From Dipteronia dyeriana (taxonomy: Eukaryota; Streptophyta; Magnoliopsida; Sapindales; Sapindaceae): 64,000 nucleotides of DNA. The stretch is taken from positions 13,285,291 through 13,349,290 of the forward strand of contig CM065301.1 of NCBI GenBank assembly GCA_032871835.1, in the 5' to 3' direction. The notes below the pieces were generated by a model that was not told where the DNA came from, searched no databases, and was given only the letters and a program-made list of their open reading frames with translations. The position numbers were made by a program, and so were the translations under genes. Shown here one piece after another: positions 50,640-63,284 of this stretch (positions within the stretch are counted from its first letter, which is position 1; each line of letters begins with the position of its first letter).

Positions 50640-51270
50640 CTCGGCTCTTCAATACAAAATCTCGTAAAATCCGGAAAAAATCACAATATATAAAAAAGAT
50701 AGAAATTCAATACAAAATTCTCGAACGTGTACATAAAAAGCTCGGTTACAGGGGAAAAAAGCTCGATACAAGCAAAACCTACAATTAAAAAGCTCAGGCC
50801 TTCAATAAATGGTCTCGTAAAAAATGGAAAAAGTCGCAATATAAAAAAAACTCGAAATTCAATATAAAAAGCTTGAACATGTACAAAAAAAGCTCGGTAA
50901 GATGGAAAAAAAGCTCGATACGAGCTAAACCTACAAATAAAAAGATCGAGCCTTCAATAAAAAGTCTTTTTAAAACTGGAAAAAGTCACAATATACAAAA
51001 AAACTCGAAATTCAATATAAAAATCTCGAACGTGTACATAAAAAGCTCGATACGAGCTAAACCTATAATTAAAAAGCTCGGACATTAAATACAAATTCTT
51101 GTAAAAAATAGAAAAAGTCACAATATACAAAAAAAAACTCGAAATTCAATACAAAAAGCTCGAACGTATACAGAAAAAGCTCAGTTAGAGGGGAAAAAAA
51201 CTCGGGTCTCGAACGTGTAAAGAAGAAGCTCGGTTACAGGGAAAAAAAGCTCGATACAACAAAACTTACA
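50640..51270. repeat. 152-bp tandem repeat array with AGCTCG motifs
   Basis: The phrase GAAATTCAATA recurs at 50702, 50854, 51007 and 51141 (spacings 152, 153 and 134). Each time it is followed by a CTCGAACGTGTACATAAAAA-like stretch and an AAAAAGCTCG. Shorter AAAAAGCTCG/AAAGTCTCG motifs extend to both sides, about 50480-51600. It may be subterminal sequence of the Ulp1-type transposon. Confidence 0.78.
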
Positions 51271-51649
51271 TGTTTTAAAAAATGATTGGGCTCCTTTAAG
51301 GAAAGATCGGGGTCCTTTAAAAAAGGCTCGGAACTCTATCAAAAAGTTTCGGAAACCTAGAATACGTATCGTCCTAAAACTAAAGCTAAATTTAAAAAAA
51401 AAATGCTCGAACTTCCTTTTCAAAAAGCTCGGGTCTTCACCAAAAAGTCTCGAAAACCCAGATTACTTATCTTCCTCAAACTAAACCTAAATTTCATAAA
51501 AAAAATAAATAATAATAACTCGGTCCCCTTTCTAAAAAGTTCAGGCTCCTTTAAAAAAGCACGGATCTTAAACAAAATGTCTCGGAAAACCACAAAAACA
51601 CATCTTCCTAACCCATATTCATTCTCAGATCGACAAATCAAAACCTAAT

Positions 51650-53330
51650 CTACCATTTCATTCAACATTCAAACATGCACATCAACTGATCTAAAACAAA
51701 AACGAAACCAAATGTAGAACAACTTATCTCAAACGATTGCAAATAATCTGTTCAATTCTCCAAATGTCAATGCTCGCCGTCGACGCACTTCCAATCGGTC
51801 TCAATAACTTCACTTTTCACTTTCTACTTTTTATCTCAACAGTCGCATGTTCAAAGGGAATATTTTGGTCTCCACACATAAATTGGTGCCTTTTAAACAT
51901 ATATTATTAAAGTAATGTTATTTACATAACTGCCCCCTAAAATGGTGCTATTAATTTTTTGAACCCTAATGAAATATTATATGTATAGCCAACTAAAAAT
52001 GACAAGTTCATTTGGATTATTAGGATATGAAATATTTTTTCAAAGAGATTATGTATTTAATTATTTGATAACCTTACAATTTGATAAAGTATCCCCATTG
52101 TTACCTAAAATTCTCCTGTCGTACCTATTACAAGACCACATGATTATTTTTCGGATTCAATCAAATTCAGATGGTTTTTGAAATTTTCTCAATAAATTAA
52201 TTATTTGTTAATCTACCTAAAAAATAATATATAGAATAAATAAAAAATTGATAATAATTTAACTATGTAAACTGCTACTTTTTGACAAATCCCTTAAATA
52301 TTTGAACTTGGAAATATGGTTTTATACCAAACCCTCCATTGATTTTCTATCATTGCTACAATATCATAATTTTTAAAAGGAAAATGCTTGGGTAAAACCT
52401 GATGTCCTGATGATATAAATGCCACTAATTATTTAATATTCAAACATACACAACAACCGATCTAAAACAAAAACGAAACCAAATGTAAAATAACTTACCT
52501 CAAACGATTGTAAATAATCTGTTCAAGTATCCAAATATCAATGTTCGTCGTTGAAATCCAAGTCCTCGACGCACTTTCGATCGGTCTCAATAACTTCATT
52601 TTCTCTCTCCACTTTTTCTCTCAACAGCCTCACGTTGAAACGTGGTATTTTAATCTCCACACATAAATTAGTGTCTTTTAAATATATATTATTAATGTGA
52701 TCCTATTTACACAACAACCTCATTGAAAAGATGTCATTAATTTTTTGAACCCCACTGAAATATTAGATGCATAGCCAACTAAAAATGACAAGTTCATTTG
52801 GATTATTAGGATATGCAATATTTTTTCAAAGAGATTATGTATTTAATTTAAATATTATATGCATAGCCAACTACAAATGAGAAGTTCATTTGGATTGTTA
52901 GGATATGCAATATTTTTTCAAAGAGATTATGTATTTAATTATTTGATAACCTTACAATTTGATAAATGTATCCCCATCGTCACCTAAAAGTCTCCTGTCG
53001 GAGCAACAGTTTTTACCTACTACAAGACCACATGATTATTTTTCGGATTCAATCAAATTCAGATGTTTTTTGAAATTTTCTCAATAAATTAATTATTTGC
53101 TAATCTACCTAAAGAACTGTAGATAGAATAAATAAAAAATTGATAATAATTTAACTAAGTAAACTGTTACTTTTTTGACAAATCCCTTAAATATTTGAAC
53201 TTGGAAACATGGTTTTATACCAAACCCTCCATTGATTTTCTATCATTGCTACAATATCATAATTTTTAAAAGGAAAGTGCTTGGGTAAAACCGAGATTAT
53301 AAATGCCACTAATTAATTAATATTTACACT
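51650..53330. repeat. Block A: tandem duplication of about 0.8 kb
   Basis: Unit 1 (51650-52430) and unit 2 (52433-53330) share TCTAAAACAAAAACGAAACC, TCGGTCTCAATAACTTCA, CTAAAAATGACAAGTTCATT and ATTGATTTTCTATCATTGCT in the same order. Unit 2 also has an internal duplication of about 100 bp (GCATAGCCAACTA at 52770 and 52861). The second half of the unit recurs at 62640-63120. Confidence 0.85.
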
Positions 53331-53373
53331 TTTCAGGAGAAACAAAAGCTGAGGTAATCAGTATTTAATAGAA

Positions 53374-53665
53374 GGGTTAATATCACCGATATCCCTTATA
53401 ATTATAGCGCAGTTGTATAGTACCTCTGAATTTTTTTCTTGACACTTAACCCCCTGAACTTCCATAAATTTGTAAAAACTGACAAAAGTGAAACGGACGT
53501 CATTGAAAAATTACACTTACATACCCTAAATATATGAATAATTACATTAAAGCTGTAAAAATATAATATTATCATATTAATACCCTTTGACCTGTTTAAC
53601 TAATATCCAAAAAAAAAATCAAAATAAAAATATTAATAACTTTAATTATTTTTAAAAAAATAATT

Positions 53666-53700
<35 letters not shown>

Positions 53701-55475
53701 ACTTTTAAAAATAAAAATTATAATATATTAACAATAGTAATAAAGAAAAATTAAATTAAAAATATATGGAATATTTCCAAAATTCAATTAAACAATTAAA
53801 CTACCCATAATTCCAATTAAACAAACTGCCATTGTTAGGAAGTAAAATGACCAAAATACCCTTAATGAAGGTTTCTGGTGAAGGGCAATACGGTAATTTT
53901 AAAATTAATTAAATAAAAAATATAAAAAACAAATTAAAACAAAATTACAAATATATAAAAATAAATAAATAAATAAATAAATAATATTATTATTAATAAT
54001 AAATAAATTAAATTTTAAAAAAGGATTCTGTGGAGATCCAGACCCTCCATCTCATGTGATGGGCAATGGAGATCCACTTAATCTTTTTTTTTTAATTTAA
54101 AAAATGTAGGAATTAAAAAAAAAAACCAACATCATCTATCATCACCATCATCATCGTCGTTCATCACCATCGTCGATCAACACCATCTCACCATCATCTA
54201 TCATCGTTCATCATTGTCGTCGTTCATCACCATCTCACCATCATCGATCGATCACCAACATCATCGATCATCAAACGAAAATCAAAATCACACCATAATC
54301 GCAAACCCAATCAAAATCAAACCAAACGAAAATCAAACGAAAATCAAACTAAACCAAAATCGCAAACCCAAAAAAAAAAAATTCAAACCTAGAAAAAAAA
54401 TTCAAACGCATAGAATCGAAAATACAAATCAAACAAAAAAAAATCAAAAATCAAACCCAGTAATGGAATCGGGGTAATTCTGCTCAAAACCTAAAACCAA
54501 ATACAAACACAAGCCCTAAAATCACAAACCCTAAAATCAACCACTAACATCAACTCTCTCACACACACAAACACCTGGTTCGATCCAACATGGAATCGAA
54601 CCCAAATCTGGGTTTGAACCAACACACCAGCCCAAACCCACACCCAATCCACCCCCACCCAGTCGAACCTAGAGAACTCCCACACCCATACCAAATTGAC
54701 GGCAACGAAGAAGAAGAGAAGAGAGAAAGTGATTGATGAAGAAGAAAAATGTTGAGATGAGAGAGAAGAGAGATCGTGAGGGAGAAATGAGAGATTTTTT
54801 TTTATTCAGAATGAGATGGGAGAAAGAGAAGAGAGATTGTGAGAGAAAGAAATTTTGTTTGTTCTGTTTAATTTTATATTTTAATTAGTTTTTATATTTT
54901 ATATTTTAATTTTAATTGTAATTTGAAAATCTGGGTTCCATATATTATAATATATTAACAATAATAATAAAGGAAAATAGATTAAAAATATAGGTAGTTT
55001 AATTCATTTTTGTTTAATTGGAAGTATGGGTAGTTTAATTGTTTAATTGGAATTTAGAAATCTAGGTTCCATATATTTTTAATTTAATTTTTCTTTATTA
55101 TTATTGTTAACATATTATAATTTTTATTTTTAAAAGTTCATTATTATTATTATTATTATTTTCAAATTATTATTTTTTTTATTAATTATTTTTTAAAAAT
55201 TAATTAAAGTTATTAATATTTTTATTTTGATTTTTTTGGATATTAGTCAAACAGGTCAAATGGTATTAATATGATATTATTATATTTTTCCAGCTTTAAT
55301 GCAATTATTCATATATTCAGGGTATGTAAGTGTAATTTGCCAATGACGTTTGTTTCACTTCTGTCAGTTTTTATAAATTTATGGAAGTTCAGGGGGTTAA
55401 GTGCCAAGAAAAAAAAATTAGGGGTCCATTATGCAACTGCGCTATAATTTTAGGGGGCATCAGTGTTATTAACCA
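53374..55475. mobile_element. MULE-type element with about 450-bp TIRs
   Basis: The ends GGGTTAATATCACCGAT and the inverse of TGGTTAATAACACTGAT start TIRs that stay similar for about 450 bp (ATTATAGCGCAGTTG, AACCCCCTGAACTTCCATAA). The 9-bp TTAATAGAA lies at 53365-53373 and 55476-55484. The related site at 63160-63168 is empty (one TTAATAGAA, then AGGAAAAGTGAAG). The core (54010-54960) has CATCATCACC-rich and CAAACGAAAATCAAAC-type repeats and no transposase. Confidence 0.92.
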
Positions 55476-55606
55476 TTAATAGAATAGAAAAGTGAAGCTA
55501 AAGCATCCTCCTCGGCTCCTCCTACTCGTTGCTCTCTCTCATGTGAAACCAGATCCCAGTTGAGAACTGAAGAGGCTTGGCTTATAACTTATAATCACTT
55601 CCACAC

Positions 55607-56495
55607 CTTTCCATGTGTGTTTCCATATTATTCGCATGTTGACGTTACAACACGTGTTCATTAGTTTATATTTATTACAAAATTTCCCTCATAAAATAGG
55701 TAAATACACTGAAGCCCTTAGGTATCGTTTGGTGTGTGGAATAATATATGATTATTTTTATAGGATATGATTGAATTGAATTAAATTACCGTTATCATGT
55801 GTTTGGAGTAATATAGGATAAAAATAGAGTAATCATGTTTGGTACAACATAGGATAGGAGAAAAATAGAGCAATACTAGAACATTAAAAATCGTTTTTTT
55901 TTCTCACAAAAGTCTCTTGTAAGAGATAGAGAAAGAGAGAGGGAGAGGGAGGAAGGGATCAACAATCAACAATCAACAATCGACGAAGAAAGGAACCAAA
56001 GAGAGAGATCCAACATCAACAAAATCGTTCTTCTTCTTCTTCCCTCCTTTGCTCTTCTTCTTCTCTCTCGATTGTTCATTTTTTTAATCAAAAAACAGTT
56101 TCTGAAGAAGAAGAAAACGAACCCCATAATTGTTTTGATGGAATCGGGTAATATCGAGTGTGTGCCGACCACGGATGGAGGAGTTGAAGAGGATGAAATC
56201 CATCATCACCACCACCACCACAATAACACCACACAACAATCTTCATCATCATTCAAATTGCACCCACCACCGGATGAAAGAAAAGGGAACCCTATATTGA
56301 CGTTGTTGATAGAAGAAAGAAGATGAGATTAATTTGAATCTCATCTATTTGGTCAGGATAGATTTATCCCATTGAAATGAGATAAAAAAAATTGATAGGA
56401 TTATTTTATCCTATCCCATCACCAAGTTAAACATGGGAAAAGGATTAAAAAAATCTCAATCCTATAATATCCCAATTGTCAAACATGGTCGTAAA

Positions 56496-56552
<57 letters not shown>

Positions 56553-57027
56553 GAAAAATAAAGAATATTTGATTCTTTTAATCTATGAAAAAACACATTA
56601 AAATTTTTAATTAACATCCTATCATCTATTCATTCATTCATAAAAATTGAAGAAAATCAAAGGTTAATCATTGTCACAAGTATAGTCCGGTGTAAACCAC
56701 ATCTCTCAATATTAGTTGAGGTCCTGAGTTCAAATTCCTCTTCCAAATTTTAAAAATAAAAAACGGGTCTTATGATATATTCTCTTGCATTTACACCAAT
56801 AACATTAATGTGGGTTAAAAACAAATTTCATTAGTTTTATTTGATTGGTTTGCAAAATCCCCCTTAATATATTTTATATTTAAAAGGCTATTTTTGTAAT
56901 TTCTGTGACAAGTAAACACGAGGCGTGCAAATGCAGCACATTCATTATTTTATTATTTTATTTTTTTTAAAGTATGAATTGATTTATGTCGCTTTTGAGA
57001 TCGTTATTCGTCACTTTTGACCTTGGA
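55607..57027. repeat. Duplicated block B, copy 2 (upstream of the UGT)
   Basis: It is colinear with 23797-25767 without the hAT insertion and contains a (TA)n run at about 56499-56549. Its centre (about 55715-56500) has the look of an old TIR element, with TCGTTTGGTGTG at one end and the inverse of ACCATGTTTGAC at the other. I could not fix a target duplication. Confidence 0.85.
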
Positions 57028-57069
57028 AAAGCCGGCTTTTCAATTCTTTCAACCCAATTACCAGATTCT

Positions 57070-57100
57070 TTGACCAACACTTGGTAGTGGATGCCACGTG
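57070..57100. promoter_or_regulatory. W-box and G-box/ABRE upstream of the UGT
   Basis: TTGACC (57070-57075) fits a WRKY W-box. CCACGTGTCA contains CACGTG (57095-57100) with the ABRE core ACGTGTC. They lie about 235-265 bp before the ATG, in sequence unique to this copy. Function is inferred from motif identity only. Confidence 0.4.
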
Positions 57101-57258
57101 TCATAGTATTATAGGGCATACTTATTGTCTGGTGAAACTGTGAAAGGGATCTAAAAAAAGTTGGTCACAAAATTTTCATCTTCATCGATTGCCATGATTT
57201 ATACTTTCGCTTAGGGAATCTGTTTGACATACAAAGTGTGCAGGTTCATATATCTACC

Positions 57259-57265
57259 TATAAAT
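57259..57265 (+). promoter_or_regulatory. TATA box of the UGT gene
   Basis: TATAAAT lies 70 bp upstream of the ATG at 57335, a normal position allowing a short 5' untranslated region. Confidence 0.65.
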
Positions 57266-57334
57266 GAAAATGAAAATACTCTGCCCACTCAGTTTCTCTA
57301 ATATCCTCAGAATTTTCAATAGCACAGTGCAGAG

Positions 57335-58863
57335 ATGGATCCTGCAAGAACGGAGCCAACCACCATCTACCATGTAGTCGCCCTGCCATATCCCGGTAGA
57401 GGCCACATCAATCCCATGATGAACTTGTGCAAGCTAATAGCTTCAAGACAACCTGAAATTCTCATCACATTTGTTGTCACTGAAGAGTGGCTCGGGCACA
57501 TCGGATCGGAACCAAAACCTGACAATATCCGTTTTGGCACGATACCTAATGTAATACCCTCTGAGCTTGCTCCTGCCAAAGACTTCTCAGGATTCCTAGA
57601 AGCTGTTTCAACGAAGACAGAAGCTCCATTTGAGGTGTTTTTGGATCATCTTGAGTACCCAACGATTGCCATTGTAGCTGATACTTACCTGGTCTGGGTT
57701 CCTGGTTTCGGAAACCGCAGGAATATTCCGGTAGCTTCGCTTTGGATAATGTCTGCTTCTGTGTTTTCAATTTTCCACCATTTTAACCTCCTGGAAAAAA
57801 ATGGACATTTTCCTGTTGAACTTTCAGGTGAATTGCAATTCAATTCCTCTTAAATTTCCTTAGTGAAGTTTCTAACAAAATATTAAATTGCACTGTTTTT
57901 TTTTTTGGGTACTTAGAACGGGGACATGAGATTGTGGACTACATTCCAGGACTTCCTCCAATAAGATTAGAAAATATTCCCACAATTTTCTATGAAACTA
58001 GCAAACAAAACTTGCATAGATCCCTGGAATGTGTCGGAGAGGTTTCAAAAGCTCAATATCTTCTCTTCACTTCAGTTTACGAGCTTGAAGCTCAAGTCAT
58101 CGACTCATTACAGACAGAATTCCCTTTCCCCGTATGCGCCATTGGACCCGCCGTTCCCTATTTTCAAGAACTCAGTCAAAGTGCCTCAGCAGATTCAACA
58201 ACTACTAGTCTGAATAGTCCCAATTACTACCTTGAATGGTTGGATTCTCAGCATGCTGGCTCGGTCTTGTACTTTTCGTTGGGAAGTTTTCTGTCAGTTT
58301 CAAGTACCCAAATGGACGAAATTGTTGCTGGGGTGAGAAATAGTGGAGTGAGGTTCTTGTTCGTGACTCGAGGGGAGCATTTGAGCGATCTGTTTAAAGA
58401 TGGATGTGGACCATATGGTGATGATCTTGATCGGATGGGGATAGTAGTGCCTTGGTGTGATCAATTGAGAGTGTTGAGTCATTCTTCTGTAGGAGGATTT
58501 TGGACACATTGTGGTTTCAATTCCACTCTTGAAGCTCTCTATGCTGGTGTTCCGATGCTTACTCTTCCGATATTTTGGGATCAAGTTACCAACAGTAAAC
58601 AGATTGTGGAAGATTGGAGGGTTGGGTGCAGAGTTAAGAGAGAGGCTGGAAGTGACTATTTGGTGAGCAGAGAAGAAATTTCAGAACTAGTGAAGAGGTT
58701 TATGGATTCAGATAGTGATGACAAGAAAGAGATGAAAAAAAGAGCTGGAGAAATTCAAGAATTCTGTCAAGTAGCAATTTCAGAAGGTGGATCATCCGAA
58801 ACAAATCTTGATGTTTTTGTCAAGGATATTATTTCAAAAAGTTGTTCCTATAAATCAACATGA
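57335..58863 (+). CDS. UDP-glycosyltransferase, UGT87A-like
   Basis: Family-1 cytosolic glycosyltransferase that would move a sugar, usually glucose from UDP-glucose, to a small acceptor. Two exons, 57335-57827 and 57917-58863, give 479 codons plus TGA. The 89-bp phase-1 intron (CAG|GTGAAT ... TTAG|AA) sits after HFPVELS. The probable catalytic dyad is H24 in GRGHINPMMN and D116 in IVADTYLVW. The PSPG box spans residues 344-387, from WCDQLRVLSHSS to LPIFWDQ, ending in D-Q as in glucose-using enzymes. One oddity: PSPG position 22, almost always Trp, is Phe365 (WTHCGFNSTLE). Length, the RRNIPVASLW and YIPGLPPIRL landmarks and the intron position fit group UGT87A. Arabidopsis UGT87A2 affects flowering and ABA responses; the acceptor here is unknown. 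No stops or frameshifts are seen. Confidence 0.93.
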
Positions 58864-59639
58864 TGTATTTCGTTTTCGATGTTTAAGTTGCAAAGCTAAA
58901 AGCAATTCTACATCTGAATAATTAATATTTCGTTTTAATTAAGAGTGATAGTTTTATTGTAGAGTATGATAGAAAAGAATAGTGAGAGTTGAATTGCAGA
59001 GAGAGCAAATATTTTACCATTTTAAATACCAATTTGATTTTAGAAATTGAAGGCTGGTGCTATCCGTGAATCGATGTAGGCTTATATCGAATCAAGTAAA
59101 ATTATTGTGTCTAACTTAATTATTTTTTATACGCTTTTGTGTAAGATTGTTTTATTACCTTTAGATTTGCATATTCCGTAGCATATTACAGTTTTTTATG
59201 ATTTGTAGGCATTATACAGCCTTGGTGGTGTTCAATTTTAAAGTTAACCACCTAAATAACAAAATTTAATATCTACTGTTAAAAAAAAACAGAAAATGTC
59301 GTTTCATCAATATTCTCTCGATCTCTCATGACTCAATCCTCATAAACATCAAAAAATCGATAGTGAATATCAAATAAACAGAGGATTTTGATAAATAGAT
59401 GACTCAATACACAATGCTTAAATGCTTAATGAATGTTAAGGAACGTCCATACCTCAAACATTACAATAAGCTTTAAAACACTGATTATTTAGTACTTAAA
59501 ATAATGACAAATTATGTTGTTTCGAATAAATAGAGATATAATCGCGCTAACAATAGTTCAATCTCTTTATTCTTAAGTTTATTTCAAACTCACCTGAACA
59601 ACGATATGCATGGTCAATGTGCATGGCATTGTGTAATAT
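58864..59639. other. UGT 3' flank; no further gene
   Basis: It contains the presumed 3' untranslated region and AT-rich sequence. No poly-A signal stands out uniquely. A short minus-strand open frame (59547-59729) is not supported. Confidence 0.5.
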
Positions 59640-61283
59640 CATTGATGAAAGCATCAAGATTAGCATATGAGGATCCACCTTTTGCTGCTGATCCTTTGAG
59701 AATTTGTTGAAATTGTTTCGATCTTTCAATCAACTCTCTATTAAATCAAGTAATGTTATTTTGTCTAAATTTATGATTCAATGATATCATATCATATAGA
59801 CACTAAATTTGAATAAAGTAATATTATTGTATCATTTATATATGAATTATTATATTATTTAAACTATGGAAAATAAATATCATCGATCCATCTTCACTGT
59901 CGAATTAAATTAGTTAACGTGTATAACGAAATTTAAAGAAGATTTATTATAAAATTCTAAGGGTCAATGAAGGTTGTGGGTTGAATTTTAGAATTAACTT
60001 AATATTTTTGTTTCTAACTCAAAACTAAAAGATATATAAACGAGATCAATGATATATATTAGTAGCATATAGAGAGAACATCAATTGATGGGTACAAATG
60101 TTACACTCCACACATTTATATTGTGGATGTCATGCGCGCAACATGATATAACTTAAAATAAAAATTGATCATGGTGATTGGTGAGTGGGTTTCTCATAAC
60201 ATAACATGAGAGATTATTGTAGAATAATATATAGAAAGAATTGGTATATATATTATGTCACGTGGTATATATGGATACTTAATTTATATGATTGGACGGT
60301 GCACTGCATATCTATTCCACCAAATCAAGTTTTGTGTGAATGGATAAATGTATCCCTACTCAGGAGAAAAGTAGAAGATACTAGAGAGTAATTGACATTT
60401 ATGGAGGCGGAGAACTGTGAGACCAAAAGGCGGTTTCATAAGTGGACCAGAATCTTCATAAAATAAATAATAATAAAAAAAAACTTTTAACAAGATGACA
60501 CGTTGAGAAGACGATGGAACATGAATAAAAGCACCTTCAACCTTGTCATTGCTTACTAAAAACAACACATAGTCATATATATATATATAACATTTTATTT
60601 TCCGGCCAGATCATCTTCAACTTTATATATATATAGTTGATTGAAATTTGAAAATGACACAAGACATTACCTAGAACTTAATTTGCCTTTAACTACATCA
60701 CTTTTGGGGACCTGCAACGAAAAATGTTCAGCTGTAGCTAGCTTATAAGTTTTGATTTTATATATTCTTAATCCACTTGGTAAGAAATATTATTGGGGCC
60801 TGAAAGTCTGGAACGCGTTGCTAAGTGACATTTAATTTGATTTATGAATTATGATTCATATATAACTCATTTCTTTAAGTGAATAAAATAAATTTGGAGA
60901 AATTAAAGAATTTTTTATTTTTGGTTAAATACGTACAATCTTAAAAATTAGTCTGTGAGAGACTGAAAGTTTCCAGCTTCAGAAATTAAGTATTATCCAA
61001 TCAATCACTAAAATCGATCATATTATATGGTGGCCTTTATAATTAATTGAGCACTTTCTTGTGGTAGCTAGGGACATGATTGATTGTTGTAGTTCGAATT
61101 TGCAACTAACGCAATTATTTCTCCAAAACCTGAATCACAAACAAAGTTGATCGTTTTATTATTTTTCTCAAGCAGCAGCGTCATCTCTGAGTGGGCAAAA
61201 ACTTGTCAGTGGGACATGCATCATGCATGGCGCTGGATAGATCATATTCATATATAAAAAGATTATGCCTAACTAATATTTCC
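59640..61283. repeat. Duplicated block C, copy 3 (downstream of the UGT)
   Basis: This is the uninterrupted form of the block. It matches 28778-29893 over its first two thirds and 13948-19917 along its full length. It carries TGTCACGTGGTATATATGG (a G-box) at about 60257, CCGGCCAGATCATC at about 60602 and the empty site of the 18854 MITE near 60886. Confidence 0.88.
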
Positions 61284-61480
61284 ACGTACTTGATCAGAAA
61301 TAATTTTACTTATATAATCGATATTATATTATTAAACATTAATTTACATCATTATATTAAATATTATTTCTACTTTTCTAGCCTTTTGGATTTAGTTGGT
61401 TGAATAAATCGGTAAAAGTGCACCAATCTGAGTCTTTTCTCCCACTTTTATCTTTTTTTTTTTCTTTTTCAGATTATTAA

Positions 61481-62206
61481 GGACCCGTCATGTAAGCGTT
61501 TTTCAGTTGCTGTTTTTTGAAAATAAAAATAAAAATGAAAACAGTGTTTTTGGTTTCAATTTCGAATTTTAAAAACGCGTCTGGTAGCATATATTGAAAG
61601 CTGTATTTTGAAAATGAAAACGGAAAAAACGATTCTGGTAGATTAACCAAAAACTATCAAAAATTGAAATATCAATTTTGGCATTTTGTTTAATAATATT
61701 ACGACTATAAACAAATTGATTACATAATTAACCAATATAATTTTTGTATTGTAATTTTTAAATTAAATGAAAGTAACACATAAAAAATTAATTCAAAATA
61801 ACATATCAAAATATGAATTAATCAAAACTATATTAAATATTATTATATTTTTTATATTATATTATATTATATATAATATTTATATTATAATGTATATATA
61901 TATATATAAGAGGGGCACTTTGGTCATTTGAAAAACTTGTCTCGTCTTGTCCTAACTGTATCGTATAACAGTACAATTAAGAGTTTATAAAAAATGTTTT
62001 TTTAGATAAAAAAAAGTGAAAAAAAAAATGAAAAACAAAAAACAAGTATTTTGTGTTTTTCAAATCTTTCATTTTTAATACTGGTTTTGTTATTTTTTAT
62101 TTTTTTTTTGAAAATAAAATGAAAAACGGTTAACGAACGTGTTTTCTAAATCGTTTTAAAAAAATAAAAACGAAAACGGATTGAAAAACAGCTGCATGAC
62201 GGGACC
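61481..62206. mobile_element. PIF/Harbinger-type MITE
   Basis: The ends GGACCCGTCATGTAAGCG and the inverse of GGTCCCGTCATGCAGCTG are flanked by TAA at 61478-61480 and 62207-62209. The AT-rich interior repeats GAAAACG and TTTTTGAAAAT motifs near both ends. No transposase. Confidence 0.88.
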
Positions 62207-62639
62207 TAAACCAACTTTAATTGATTTGGTCATTTTCAATATCTATATATATTTTCATTTGGACGGAAATCCAAAAATTTTGTTAATATAACGAACGAGA
62301 AGATATATATTATATACACCGCCATATATATGTTTTAAGATTTTATCAATAACAAAAACGTCTCTTTTTGGCAGAATTAAGTTACATCATGAAATAGAAA
62401 TCATAACAGCTTTTGATCTTGTTTTGACAATAATAATAAATGTCTTTCAAATTTAACCTTTGACAATTGGCATTCTTGTTGGTGTAAGTATATTATTCAT
62501 TGCTTTATATACTTTCAAAAGGAAGTGTAAAGATAAAGAATGATAATTATTAAATCAGTCATAAATGTGGCATATATATATATATATGAGTGAAATTATG
62601 ACTACAGTCTATAACTTTAAGAACTTTCATACATATCAT

Positions 62640-63284
62640 AATGAAATATTATATGTATAGCCAACTAAAAATGACAAGTTCATTTGGATTATTAGGATAT
62701 GAAATATTTTTTAAAAAAAGATTATGTATTTAATTATTTGATAACCTTACAATTAGATAAATGTATCCCCATCGTGACCTAAAATTCTCCTGTCGTAGCA
62801 ACAGTTTTTACCTATTACAAGACCACATGATTATTTTTCGGATTCAATCAAATTCAGATGGTTTTTGAAATTTTCTCAATAAATTAATTATTTGATAATC
62901 TACCTAAAAAATAGTAGATGGAATAAATAAAAAATTGATAATAATTTAACTACGTAAACTGCTACTTTTTGACAAATCCCTTAAATATTTGAACTTGGAA
63001 ACATGGTTTTATACCAAACCGTCCATTGATTTTCTATCATTGCTACGATATCATAATTTTTAAAAGGAAAGTGCTTGGGTAAAACCTGATGATATAAATG
63101 TCACCGATTAATTAATATTTACACTTTTCAGGAGAAACAAAAGCTGAGGTAATTAGTATTTAATAGAAAGGAAAAGTGAAGCTGAAGGATCCTTCTTTTT
63201 CTCTCTCTCTCTCTCTCTCGTGTGAAATCAGATCCCAGTTGAGGGTTGAGGAGGCTTGGCTTATAACTTAGGGATATAATCATT
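62640..63284. repeat. Block A again: start of a further array unit
   Basis: It matches 52745-53373 and then, directly, 55485-55590 (GAAAAGTGAAGCT, AGATCCCAGTTGAG, GAGGCTTGGCTTATAACTTA). It is the empty version of the MULE site at 53374. Confidence 0.88.

Noticed and set aside
54214..54694. Open frames in the MULE core as a captured gene
   Set aside because: They are low-complexity His/Asn/Lys and Trp/Val peptides from CATCAT and CAAACCCA repeats.
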